Assembly: GCA_024734555.1 (NCBI GenBank)
Contig: JANPWX010000008.1
Span: forward strand, 5,960,509 to 6,024,508
DNA: 64,000 nucleotides
From: Trochalopteron elliotii
Taxonomy: Eukaryota; Chordata; Aves; Passeriformes; Leiothrichidae
Reading direction: 5' to 3'
Below, piece by piece: positions 26,837-38,607 of the stretch. The notes under the pieces are model-generated. The model was not told where the DNA came from, did not search any database, and worked only from the letters and a program-made list of their open reading frames with translations. The position numbers and the translations under genes were made by a program. Each line of letters opens with the position of its first letter. Within the stretch, counting starts at the first letter, position 1.

Positions 26837-29800
26837 GTTGAATTGGAGTGGCTTCCTGTCTCACATGTGTGTACTGGAAGCCTGTTTTTTATCATATCTT
26901 AGTGATCCACAAATTGCTATGCCCCTGGGGGAAAAGATCAGGTTAAGCCATGTTCACCTGTCAAACAGCAGTGGTGACTCCAAGAGGCTGCTCTATGAAA
27001 TGACATGGACAGCAAATCTAGACGTATTGGATGAAAGCATTTTATCAGTCTTCCAGCTGGAAGAATGCAGTTCAGATTGAAAAACCTCATAAACTGGACA
27101 TATTGCAGGCAGACGTTATTTGGGAAAGCTTAACAGGAAGTTGGTATCCCAGCTCAACTCTTGGGAAACTTTCTGAATCACTTGCTAAATTACTCCAATA
27201 TCAGCCATTCCCAGAGTTATGGGTTATGCAATGCCATCTGGCTTTTGTGAAAGAAGTCAAATAGAAAATGTAGTTTGCTCTGTGATGCTCCAGGAGAAAG
27301 ATTCACAGTCAGTACTGCGGCTCCTGGTGGAGCAGAAAGTTAACAGGAAGGCAAGCTCTAGTTTGAGATACTTACCTTCAACATTTTGAGAAAGGAGCCA
27401 GGACCTCTGGGTGCCTTGTCACAGACCAGTCCTAACTGTAGCACAGGTGAAACAGGAGGTGGAGAGCTCTCCTCTGTGTTTCAAACAGGAGATACTTGAT
27501 ATGGCTTCATCCTGTGAGGATCTTTCCTCACATGCAACATTACTGCTTGGCTGGGTGTTTGCAAGGCTTGTCTGACTAGGTACATATGTGTGGAGCTGAA
27601 TTTCAAAAATCTAGAATGATTTCCCTGTTTCCTTTGTAAAGGTTATCTGTTATCTTGCAGGTTTTGCCCACACTTGTGGGCCCATATCTACAAGAAAGAA
27701 GCGATGTAGATAATTTTTGATGTCATTTTACATTAACTGACTTGTCCTTTTTTGTCAAAAAGCCTTTTGGCTTTCTTGCTTACTACTGCAAATGGAAAAA
27801 GCTTTTGCATGCTGGCATTACAACTGCTTTATTTGCTTTAGATTGTCTTCTTTAGACCATTTGAAGGTTTGAGTGTGAACAATAGAAATAGTTATGATAA
27901 ATTGTCAAGCTCTTCCAAAGATTCAGAAGTTCTGGAGTTACTGCCAATGACAGATGATTTGTCCTTGCTCATCACTTGTCATCTTGGCAGCGTTTTTGTG
28001 CTCTCTGCTAAATCTCCCTCAGTGTGCAGTTGAATTCTTTAGAAAAAGAAAATTAGTTTCTGTTTCATCCATGTTCGTGCTCATCAGTTCAATAGCACCT
28101 GTGTTTCACTAAGTGGAACACCTTCCTCATGAAGCATGAGTTTGATTTATTTTAATAGGGTGTTAGGAGAACTGCTGGAGTTTGACATGAACATATTTCT
28201 AAAGTTACAAAGATGTTAAGAATGATCTTTTGTATCTATTGCTGTAGATTTCTATGACTGTGTATGAATGACACTGCATACTTGACAGGCTGTATCCTTT
28301 GCTGCAGGAGTTGTGCAACTAATGACAATGTTTTCAAATGCTCGAGTGTGAACTCTCTGTGTCTGAGAAAAGGCTGAGTGAGGAGATAGTGGTTTTCAGT
28401 TTTTTCCACAATTTCATAAGGTCTATTTCCTAACTGGCCTGCTAACTTGCTGCTTTGAATCTTAGTAATGGTGAAATATGCAATATGGCATTATAAATAA
28501 TTGAATACCAGTAGTCTATAGATGAAAAAATGCTGAATTCAGAAAAGTAGTTTTCTGAAGGAGCTGGTTAATAGGCTGTCCTCTGCCTATTCTGACACTG
28601 ATTTAGTTGTCTGAGACAGGAAGGGGTCTATGGCAATGGGCATTAAACTGAAACACAGATCCCCAGTTTTCACCCTGGAGTTCTGCCTACAAATGGAGGT
28701 ACTTAATGGCATAGTGGAGATGGCACCTCAAAAGCATAAAATGCTTTTTTTGGGTGGGGGATCGTTTCAAATATTTTCCCTTTTAGTAAATCAATACAGT
28801 CTGAACTGCAGAACAGTCAATACAGAATTAATAAATTCTGCTTCCTTTAGCTAGTGGTAGTCCCATTCATCACAGTTAAGAAAGCAACTTATATTTAGAA
28901 GCTCAAAGGCAGCTGTCTTGGGTTAGACCAAAGACTATTTCAGTCTTACCTCCAAAGGTGGCTTGAATGCTTAAAGGAGCAGTAAGAACAGGGTAGGGAT
29001 TATATGATACTTTCTACTAATGCTCTCCTGGCTAGCAGCTCTGCTTAGCTTCAGAGAGCTTTTTGCATTGACCTATAGCTTTGTATGTTTATTAACCCAC
29101 AGCTTGTACAATTTCCCCTAGAGGATATGTGACACAGAGTTTGTCAAATAGGTACATGGTTTTCTTTGTTTTGTAAAGTGTCAACTTTTCTCCATTTAAT
29201 ATCTGTGTAGAATTTTGGTGTTCAGCCCTCATTATGAATGCACACTCTAGTTCTTCTCAGTTTTAGCTTAAGAGGTGAGCTGCTGTAATGATAGGTTCAC
29301 CTGCCTTCTGTCTTGTATGGAAATTTCCAATCTTTTGGGAGGGAGCAACACTGCTTCCTGTCACAGAGCCAGCAGAACCAGTGATGAATCTGAAACTGCT
29401 TTGTATTCAAATGCTTGAGGTCTTGCAGCCCCAACCTCCTGCACGCCCCAACCAAGCTGGTTTACTGCTTCTAAAATACAGGATTTCAAAATTCTTTTTC
29501 ATTACTGCCCTTATGCACTTGGAAGCATTATTCTCTATGTTCATTTTTCCCTGGCACAGACCACAGGTTCATGCCAGCTCACTTGATGTGCATGCAGATA
29601 TGAATTTCAACCAGAAAAAGATCATCACTCGGATAAAAAAATACTTGTTTTACAATTCTGAGCATATTAGGCATAGAAACCTGCACAGCTGCCTTTAATG
29701 CTTCTGCTGTTTGTGCTTTTCAGGTTATGGTCAATTTTAAGTAGACCCAGCCATACTCTTTCTGGGTTTTTTTTTCTCTTCACTCTTATTTTTTATCATT

Positions 29801-32800
29801 CTTTCAAAGTGAAAATGCAATGGCTTTTTAAAGTAAAGAGAATGGCAAAAGCAGTAGATAGACAAGGTCATTCTGGAGCATTGTGTCATGGCTGTAAAGG
29901 CCTGCTGTGTGCAACTAATGACTGCTGTACTGATGAATAATTGGATCTAGGTTGTGTTACTGCTGACTTTAGACAGTTTGGGGTTTTTTAAAACTGATTT
30001 ATTATAGTCTTCTACTTGTAATCTTGTGCTTTTAATAGCTGCTGATGGAGATAATCTTCTGATGGTAAAGTTATGCACATGATTACTCTTAGCATTTGAA
30101 GAAAACTTCAGGATTGAGAAACTTCTTTCCTCAAGAATCAAAATTGAAGGTGTACATAGCATTGCATTTATTTATTCTTTGTAAAACAGTGGATGTGCCA
30201 GTGCATTCAGCTACACTGAAAAACATAAGGAGCACAATAATTGGAAAATACGGGATGGTTATTAATGATGATGATAACATTATAGTGTCCTGCAATTTCT
30301 ACAGACATACTCAAAATGTTCACTGCCAACTTTAGGGTCAATTAAATGGACAATAAAGTCCATGCTGGCAGAAGAGATGTTAAGAAGGGAGAGACTGAGA
30401 TGCAGCATTTTGATGCTCCTGAAATGAGCAGCTCTTTTGTGAATGATAAGGCTGAATGACTCAAGGATGAAAATATGGCCCTGAAATCCCAGCCTAGTGC
30501 TGAGTCCCAGTTCAGATGTAAATCTATCTTAAAAATCTGGCAACCTTCTCAGGGCATTATCAGTCATCTTTTTAAGCAACTGTCAATACCAGAACAAGCT
30601 TGGGGTAGATGGGATGAGGAAGATGCCAAAAAGCACCTTCTAGCAGACTGAAAGATAAAGTGAATTTTTAAATCAGGGGCTATTTTCAGCCCATCTAAAC
30701 TTAGAATAGGTTGGTTTGAGTGTCTCTGAGTGCACTTCAAGTTCATCCCGATTTGATGTATGCTTTTTGAAAATGTTTTTAGTTATAAGTAGATTCACAG
30801 ATGCATAAACTTTAATGGATAAAACATGATCTTTCTGCTAAGGAGTTTCCAACTGTAACCAAAAAATGGGTTCATTTCATCTTGTTATTTGTAAATTGTG
30901 AATTAATCTGTCACAGGTACCCTGAGCTGTTTGAAATAATGCAAGTGGCTTGTGAGACCCGTCAGCCTCTTCCAGTGACTGGCTTAAGTGGTTTATGAGC
31001 TTTACATAATAAAACCAGTGACACTTAGGACCATATTCAATTGAAAAGACATTCTCTGATTGAGAATCTAGGCAAAGCAGATACTCCAAACCAAATATTT
31101 ATTAAGAAACTAAATTAACTGAAACAAAAATGGGAGATACAATACATTAAAATCTTATCAGCTGAAGCCTCAGACACAAAGAAGTTATCTGGCCCACTTG
31201 TAACACGTTAATAAAAAGTGAAGAGAAAATGTGAATTTTCATTTTGTGGATTCCTTAAATCCGAATTGTTGATTAACTGCCATTTGGAAGCAGAGAAAGA
31301 GCTTAGGAGCCCTTTGTGAAACACAGTTATTGTAATTTTCCTACCACCACAGGGAGACTTGACTCGAGGGTGCCACTGGCAGATTGCCTTGGAGCCACAG
31401 GAACCTTAGGAGACCTCATCTTGAGCAGAGCAGTTACAGCAGGGCAGACGTTCCCGGAAGGACATCCCAGAGCCAAAAGTCAGGAAGGACAGGGTTGCTA
31501 GGAACCTGACAAGAAATCAGAAAACATGCCAACTGTGCTGCCTTTTTTTTTCTTTTCTTTTTTTTGTATTTAATTCTGCTTGCTTTCAGTAGAACTGTAT
31601 GTAGATTGACTAGCAGAATTGTTCCTGCTTTAGTAAGGATTTGATTTGTTCTGTTTTATGGAAAATTTAAATGACAGCTTATGCTGTAAATGGGATAAAC
31701 TTTCTATGGTTTGGAAGTTTATGTAAGGAGCAAATGCTCCGTTGAGAACTTCGTTACTACTCTGTCCTCTTTTGACCTTTTCTGGTTCCTGGGTGTGTTG
31801 GTATACCAACCTGTTTGTTGTGAGCAATGTGATCAAAACAGCCATGTTCCATTTCAAGCACCCTGGCTCAGACTGCTGTGCTGCCTCCTATCACAGTTAC
31901 TCAGTTTCTGTCCTATTCTTTTATACGTGCTCTGAGAACGCCTACAGTGGAGAATGCAAGAAAATGTCAAAGCAACACAAAAAACATCATGTTGTTTTTA
32001 AGCATGAAGCTCCACATACATTAAGGACCCCTGATTCTTGCTAATGCTATTGAAGTTTTCCAGAACCACATTAGCAGCTAGGGCTTTCAATCTTTCTCAT
32101 TTCTGACTGGTGCTGTGAAAGTTTCAAATAAGGAATCAGTCATATACTGCTGCTCTTGTTTTCCTCTCACCCAAATCTCTACAGATCAGAATTCCCAATC
32201 TTGCCAATCATTCTGCTAAACAAGCAGTGACCCCAATTCTAATAGCCTTTGAATTAATAATGAGGGTTATCAGTGTTAGTTTTTTTGATGCTCTTAAGAT
32301 TTGTGGCCAGTTAAATTGTTCTCCTTCGGACATGGCACAGTATAAATTGCTGCCATACTTGGCAAGTGCTATTTCTGTTGGTTATCATTAAAAGCCAATG
32401 GTCAAGGTAATAAGAGCCAGCAGTAGGCATCTTATTGAAAATTTAAACACTGTCAGTTCCGAGATTTGTTTCTGTTTGTCTTTGGGGTTTTTTTGCTTTG
32501 TGTTTTTAAAGGGGGTATTCAATACAGTTCTAAGCATCCAGTAGTTTTGAGTTGTGAATTGAGATGAGCATGGTAACTATACAAATAAAATGGAATTAAT
32601 TTGTGTTTAAAACTATTTGCATGTAAATCCTAATTCAGTTTCATACAGAAAAAAAATTAAAGGTGTCCAGCTTTTTCCAGAGTTTGTTTCTGACCTCCCT
32701 TTTGTCAATGATTTCTTTCCTACCTAATGAAAGCAGAACAAGTGTATTTTTATCCTCTTCATTTGCACTGTGCAGTCAATTCAAAAGTGACTTGCCACAA

Positions 32801-33062
32801 AAGTGTAGTGGATTCCAAGAGGGAAAGGACTGAGTAAAACATGAGTTAGGAAGCACATGTTCAGTCCAGCATGAGGGCAGGTCATGGAAAAATTTTGAGC
32901 AAAGGAAAAGAGAAGGTGTATGAGAGGAGGATGAGAGGCCTTCTGTGCATGGAACCTGAGACAGGCTACAATTCATCATCCCTGTGACAGCCCTCTTTCT
33001 CAGGAGAGCCCTTTCCTTCCTACTCCCTGCACTTCTATGAACTCTAGCATTTGTGGTGCGAG

Positions 33063-33093
33063 GTTTTTTTGTTTGTTTTTTTTTTTTTTGTTC
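33063..33093 (+). repeat. Poly-T / G-T tract
   Basis: Thirty bases of T interrupted by single G residues, G/T on +, about 420 bases before the first GRID2 exon. It is too far upstream to be that exon's polypyrimidine tract. Confidence 0.75.
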
Positions 33094-33509
33094 TTCTGTA
33101 ATTTAGAGGCTTTCAGGGTATGTATACACTGGAAAGGCCTTAGAAGCAGGAAATACAGAAATCTGACAAAAGTTACTTGATATTCATTTTCTGCCTTCCT
33201 CTCTGTTGCTTCCTCTCAACACACAGTGCTAAGGCAAAAATGTTTTCATTTTTCTCCTCAGTCAGCTGAAACATATTCTTTCCTGTGATGCTGGCAATGA
33301 AATGTATTTTCCAAGTTTAATTGGCAAGTCAAACAATAATACAAATGCTTCTGCAGCATGGTGCTAAAGGTTCTCTATCCTCAGTTCAATAGCAAAAGTT
33401 CTAGAGAGCATGTGCTTTGGTTTTTGTCATTTGCAGAGAGCATCTATTTCATTTTTTTTCAGGTTTTCATAAGCAAGCTGACTGATAGCTGGTTTGTTCT
33501 CTATTTCAG

Positions 33510-33563
33510 GTCGTGGAGACTAATTTGGTTGCTTTTGACTGTCACTGGATCATTATAAATGAG
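33510..33563 (+). CDS. GRID2: GRID2 (GluD2) internal exon, ATD part 1 of 4 seen
   Basis: This 54-base exon encodes 18 residues, VVETNLVAFDCHWIIINE, in frame 1 from its first base. It matches the delta-2 glutamate receptor ATD (about residues 246-263, counted from memory of the human protein). The acceptor is TTCTCTATTTCAG and the donor is GAG/GTAACT. The paralogue GRID1 has a clearly different sequence here (SKDSHWVFVNEE in my recollection), so GRID2 is the better call. The product is a postsynaptic membrane protein best known from cerebellar Purkinje cells. Its ATD binds cerebellin, which bridges to presynaptic neurexin and organises the parallel-fibre synapse. Both ends are phase 0, so skipping would remove 18 residues without a frameshift. 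The donor lacks G at +5. Confidence 0.96.
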
Positions 33564-36500
33564 GTAACTGTCAAGTGAACATTGTTGTGAACTATGAATC
33601 CTGTTTTCAGGCTTACTGACAATATTCATGCTGATTCTCACTTTGCCAACAGGAAGCAGTAGCTATGACAAAGTTCAAGCATGCTGAGGGAGTAGATGTT
33701 GCTTAATAAAAGTAGAATGACAGGTTCTTGGACTTTGCTGTTTATTCTTGCCTGTTTTAAATGGAAGTCCCTCTATGAAAAAATGGAAAATAAAGTGAAA
33801 AAAAACACCTTTATTTCTAAATATCTCGAGAGTTCACAATTGAGCTAGCTCTTTTCACAGGATTTTTAAGGCCTTTTTTTAATATGTAATCTTTTGCATT
33901 GGAGTCCTTGCATTTTGCTTATATTTTAATGATTTTTTCTTAATAATAATATCCCATATTTCCCTTTCCTTTTTGAATTCTCTATATGTTCCATTATGGT
34001 TGATATCCAGACCTGTTGATATAGTGGGAGGCTCTTTGGTAGACTTCTAGATTAGGTCATATATAAATGCTCATAAAGAGAAAGAGAAAGTTAAATTGAG
34101 ATTCTGCTTTTACACTGTGAAATAGGTTTTTCCATGAAAGCTTGTCAGCTAAAATATGACAAGTCAAATGTGAAGTAGTTTTGTATACGAAGTATTGCAC
34201 ACTGCAGTTCGGGTTTGACAGCATTCAGGTTTTTGAAAATTAATTTAGGTTCAAAATAGCTGGATTCCCTGAGTAGATAACTGTGTCCTAACAGGTTAAT
34301 CATGCGACTCCTGTATATTCTCAGGATAAAATCTGCATGTAAATTCCATGTCTTACTATCTGGATTTACTGTACCCTTCTGTTTTCCTACTTAATGATTG
34401 GATTTTCATTAGTATGCTGTGCTAAACTGGTGGGGTTTTAGCCAGTTTTCTTTGAAGAAAAACATGTCTCCGGAAATGCTGTGTAAACAAACCAGGTCCA
34501 GCATAACCATTACTTTGGGCCCTGCCTTGCTCTTGAGCAGTACTGTGTGTATTTTTTCAGCACTGAACAGGGCTTTGCTAGGAGAGAGCCAAGCTTTAAT
34601 CTACAGGTGGTCATATGAAAAACATACATGTTTTCTTTTCCGTGTCTGATTAAACTAGAATTGACTTCAGAGTTTATACTGAGTATTTCAAGAAGAGCAT
34701 TAACTGAATCTAAAGCCATCCTCTGTAATCAGTAGACAGCAGTTTCTAAGACGAAGCTCAGATTTTGGCTTGCTGTTCAAGTTAAAGACACTGCCATTGA
34801 TTTTTTGGTTTAAATGTTACGTACTTTCCAAAAGATCTAAAGAAGGTGCTTGCTTTTAGCCGTTTCTGCTCCTTCACCGCTCCAAAAAATAAAACAAGAC
34901 TAAGGATCCACTCCTAGAGTATATGCTTTCCCTTTACTTTTTATTCAGAAATTAGTATCTCCATGGAAAAAAAAATCTGCTTTTTAATCACTGTTATTTG
35001 CACATTGCAGCAGATGAAATGGCAGAGCAATCAAAGTGGTTACCACTCAGCTGCCTTCTCCTCTCTAAAACTCTTTCTCTGGGCTGCAGTCCCAGGAGCA
35101 GGAAAAGCTGAATGATCTGCACAGAGGAATGTACATTTCCCTTCTTAGTTCGATAGTCTTGTATATGAAAAGGGTGAAAGCTGTGATTAAGTTGATTCCA
35201 GCAAACTCCTCTAAACCATTGTCATTAAAGTCTCTGCATCTCATTCAGTAATTCCTCATTCCTCTTTCAGAGAAGATGAATATGTTTAGTGCTTATCTCA
35301 GCTTAATCTGCTTCTGGACCTAAATCCATATTCCCACTTAGGTAGCTTTCTAGCTCTCTTTGTTTAAAAATGCAAATAATTTCAATATTATGTGGATGCA
35401 GAAATCATATTAGCAATAAATAGATAATACTACAGCAAGGGTTCTGCTTTTCCCAATTTTCCCTTGTCACTATGTTCAAATTACAGCCAAAATCTACATG
35501 TTTCCTGAGTGTTTGATGTTGGGTAATTGCTTATTGCAACGTTTTGCCAGTTCAGTAATGAGATTTCAGTGCCTCTATTTGGCATTGCAGGACTTAGAAA
35601 TGCAGAGATTTGTGGGCCCCTTTCTGTGTGGTACATAAAACAGCTATCTTTACATCCCAGTCTATTTGGGGTGGTCATCCATTACCTGTTGATAACCACA
35701 ATACCTTCATATGACTGGGAGATGATCTCAGAGCTCTGCCCATTTTGTTGCTTCTGTGAATCTTTAGTGACAGCTTAGACATCTTTGCTTGAGTGCCTAT
35801 ATTGGCTAAAAGACACTGCCAAATATGTGACTATAACACTGCTTCTCTGGCCTCCTAATTTGAAATTCTAAGGTGATCTGTGACAGTGAAAATGCATTGT
35901 TTTGCAAATTCTGCATCTGATTCAAATAATTCCTTGCCTTGAGATACCAAAATAAGTTGGAATTGTCTTTCCTTTTCCGTCGCTGTGCCAAGGGAATACA
36001 ACCTTCTTACCAACTGTAGTAATACAGAAGCAAATACCACCTTCAGTTTTGTGATCAGAAATCTGCTTAGGCTTTGTGAGGTAACATCTGCTATTTTAAT
36101 TGCTCACTCTAAATGCTATAATGCCTGCAAAGAGTTCCTTAATTTTTATTGTCCCATTACTTGCTGCTTTATGCAATACAGCAAATTTTCTTGAAGACTG
36201 TGTATCATAATGTACATGTGGGAGGAGGAGGTTTGTTCCCATAAAATGAAAATTCATAATTTGCTAAAACATAATGCATCGTATTAGACCATAGCAAATA
36301 ATGCAAATCTCCTCTGATCTGTATAGTCAGCTGAGGAAATGCTCTCCAAATAAATGTTCCTGTTTCTTCAGGGCCTTAAAGCAGATGTTACAATTCTTTA
36401 TTTAAAATTCGCAGGAGTCATAGATTTGAATGTAGTCATGATCAAATATGCCTTAACAAAATGTTAGAATGGATTTCTCACACTTTCTCTCCCTCTGTCT

Positions 36501-36981
36501 ATCTGTCTTTGCTTGCTTAATTTCCTCTGCACAATAGTAAATACAGCTTCAAAGTTCTAGGATAGAAAATTATATTTCTTCCATTCACAACTGTACAGTG
36601 AACCTGGATTTTATTTAGTGGAAGCAAAGAAGGGTTTTTGTATGATTTTCATAATTTTCCTTTGCTCTTTTTAAATGCAAAAAATGTCTTTTTTTCCATT
36701 TTGAATCATGTCTCTCTCAAGCATTTTCCTTTGTTAAAACATTCAGGGTTATCTTACGATTATCTTTCTATACCCAAGGCTGCCAATAGTTCTTTATTGC
36801 TGTTGTTTATTCAAGGACAGCCCCAAACACTTTCCACTGCCTAGAGTTGCAATACAGGAAGTGAAAATATTAATGGTGCTTTACAAAGGACTGTTTGGAT
36901 TTCATCTGCTCTAATGTGGTCAGTTGTGACCAGATCTGTTAGAATTAGAATGGAATGAGTGCACAGAAAAGCTGAATTGTG

Positions 36982-37230
36982 TAAGAAGAGACTGGAAAGG
37001 TTGGCTTGGTTGGCCTATGAAAGCAAAGAGTGAAAGAGGATGTGCTCTCTGTTTATAAACACACTTAGAGTGTGCATAAATGCATCATTGTCAAGAGCCC
37101 TGAGGACAGGGTTGACACAAGAACAAATGAGTTCAATTTGTGCATGAGTAAACGGAGGTCAAAAGTTGCTAAAAGGTTTCTAATTACCAGAGGCACCAGA
37201 GTCTGGAAAAACTCCATCTTGATGAAAGAA
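36982..37230 (+). repeat. Ancient CR1/L3-like LINE 3' fragment
   Basis: Several words in the expected order recall the end of CR1-clade reverse transcriptase and the start of the 3' region: GAAGAGACTGGAAAGGTTGG, then GAGGATGTGCTCTCTGTTTA, then GACACAAGAACAAATGAGTT and lastly CACCAGAGTCTGGAA. In intact CR1/L3 elements the equivalent text reads like AGACTGAAAGG, GACATGATTGCTCTCTACAA, GGACAAGAAGTAATGGG and TGGAA. Many substitutions and indels mean that no reading frame survives. It lies in the same orientation as GRID2. Boundaries are approximate and the subfamily is unresolved. Confidence 0.6.
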
Positions 37231-37399
37231 TAAAAAAAACCCTCCAGACTCTTTGAAAGACCAGCTTATGGTAAAAGGTCCAACAGGTTTGCCCAGCGTA
37301 GCACATAAGACTGGGGGACCTACAAGGTTGTATTCAAAGGTTGTATTCTTTCTGATGAAGACATTTTTCCTAGGAGAGTGCTTGTCCTTGGCCCTTCAT

Positions 37400-37466
37400 C
37401 ATGTTTCAAGCCCAATGCACTCCACCATGAATAAGAGTGTAGAGCATAACCATGTTTCAAGCCCAA
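37400..37466. repeat. Pair of 16-base direct repeats, 51 bases apart
   Basis: CATGTTTCAAGCCCAA occurs identically at 37400-37415 and 37451-37466. Just upstream, a 12-14-base word (AAGGTTGTATTC) is also doubled near 37324-37350. The intervening sequence between the 16-mers is not duplicated. This local cluster of duplications lies immediately 3' of the old LINE fragment. Confidence 0.8.
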
Positions 37467-38550
37467 GCAGTTAGATCAGGTCCTATAATCACAGCTCAAT
37501 TCCAGGAGCTCACTTAATTCAACATTTTCATATGGATAATGATGGATAATAGCATTAGAGCTTCACTTGAACCCTTACATTTTCCACTGGACTGGTGGGT
37601 CTGTGTGGAATGACACCCTCTTTGGAACAGGTTGGGCAACCAAGTTGCATTAATGAGAGCTAATGCACAGGTAGAGTGAACCCTGCTTTCTCCAAGATCT
37701 TGGATTTTTTTTCTGTGTAAATGCTAAAAATTAATTTCTCCTTGTCCTGTCAGGTTTTATCCATCCTTTTCTGCAAAGCCTAAGAAACCTAAGGAAGATA
37801 CAAAGGAGCAAATGATGATGCAGTTCAAAATCTCCTTTTCCTTGTCTTGGAGCTTCATCCAGCCATGCCTTTCCCTCAACTTCTCTTTGGAAAGTGCTGA
37901 GAAATTCAGGAAGGGCACAGCACAAATGTGCTCTGGCATGGGCAGTGGCAACCCAGAGGCCTTAAGCCACCCTTTCCTCCTCTGCTGAGTTTTGGAAAAG
38001 GAAGAAACACTCTCCTCTCTGTGTGTCAGGATTTTCTGTGATGAAGTCCTGGCACGCACTGGAAAATAGTGTATGTCCACTCTATTATAAATACTGAAAC
38101 CATCTTCTTGGCCCAAAATTAGTATGTTTCCATAAGAAAAGGTATTGTTGCCTTTGTTTGGTGCTTAATACAGGAGCATGTAAATAAATTCTTTCCCTCC
38201 ATGTCTGTCACTGCTGGTATAATTGCTCTGTGGCAAATAGTAAGTCCTCTACCTGGGTTGCTTATCTTAAAATAATGGAACAGTTATTAGATGTCCAATA
38301 TGTACTCTTGATTCCCACTGGAGTCTTGCCTTATATGTCAAAATGATCCTCTTCAGTTCTTGTTTCCTAATTCATCTGTAAAGAGTTTTTAATTTAAAAC
38401 CACAGTTTTCTTCCTTATTTATTTGCCTACTTAGATGAAATGTACATTTAATTTTATCCTTGTTCCATTTGTGAAAGGACGGTCTCCCCTTAATTCCGAG
38501 TTCAGCACAGCAAAAGAAAGGCTTGCAACTATATATTGAATTTCTGGTGT

Positions 38551-38607
38551 AAAAAAGGAAAAAAAACCAACCAAACGAAAAAAAGCAAACAAAAAAAGAA
38601 AACAACC
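38551..38607 (-). repeat. A-rich tract with CC/AAAC units
   Basis: About 55 bases of A runs with interspersed CCAACCAAAC, GCAAAC and GAAAAC. It is the complement-orientation counterpart of the G/T tracts elsewhere in the window. Confidence 0.8.

Larger units (their letters stand above)
1..33509 (+). other. GRID2: GRID2 intron, 3' portion (upstream of first exon seen)
   Basis: This 33.5-kb AT-rich stretch ends at a good acceptor (pyrimidine-rich run then CTATTTCAG) directly before the first recognisable GRID2 exon. I looked for the preceding ATD exons (the segments around EELNRYRDTLRR and YDSEYDIRG) and did not see them, so the intron probably extends left of the window. No reading frame here resembles a known protein; the open frames of 60-136 codons look like chance. 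The longest are a 119-codon frame on the minus strand at 19381-19740 and a 136-codon frame on the plus strand at 29288-29698. Recognisable contents are simple repeats, G/T tracts and the decayed element at 23105-23245, listed separately. The remainder holds nothing I can name. Confidence 0.85.

Noticed and set aside
29288..29698. 136-codon plus-strand open frame
   Set aside because: No recognisable domain or family resemblance, and the length is still near the chance tail for this window.
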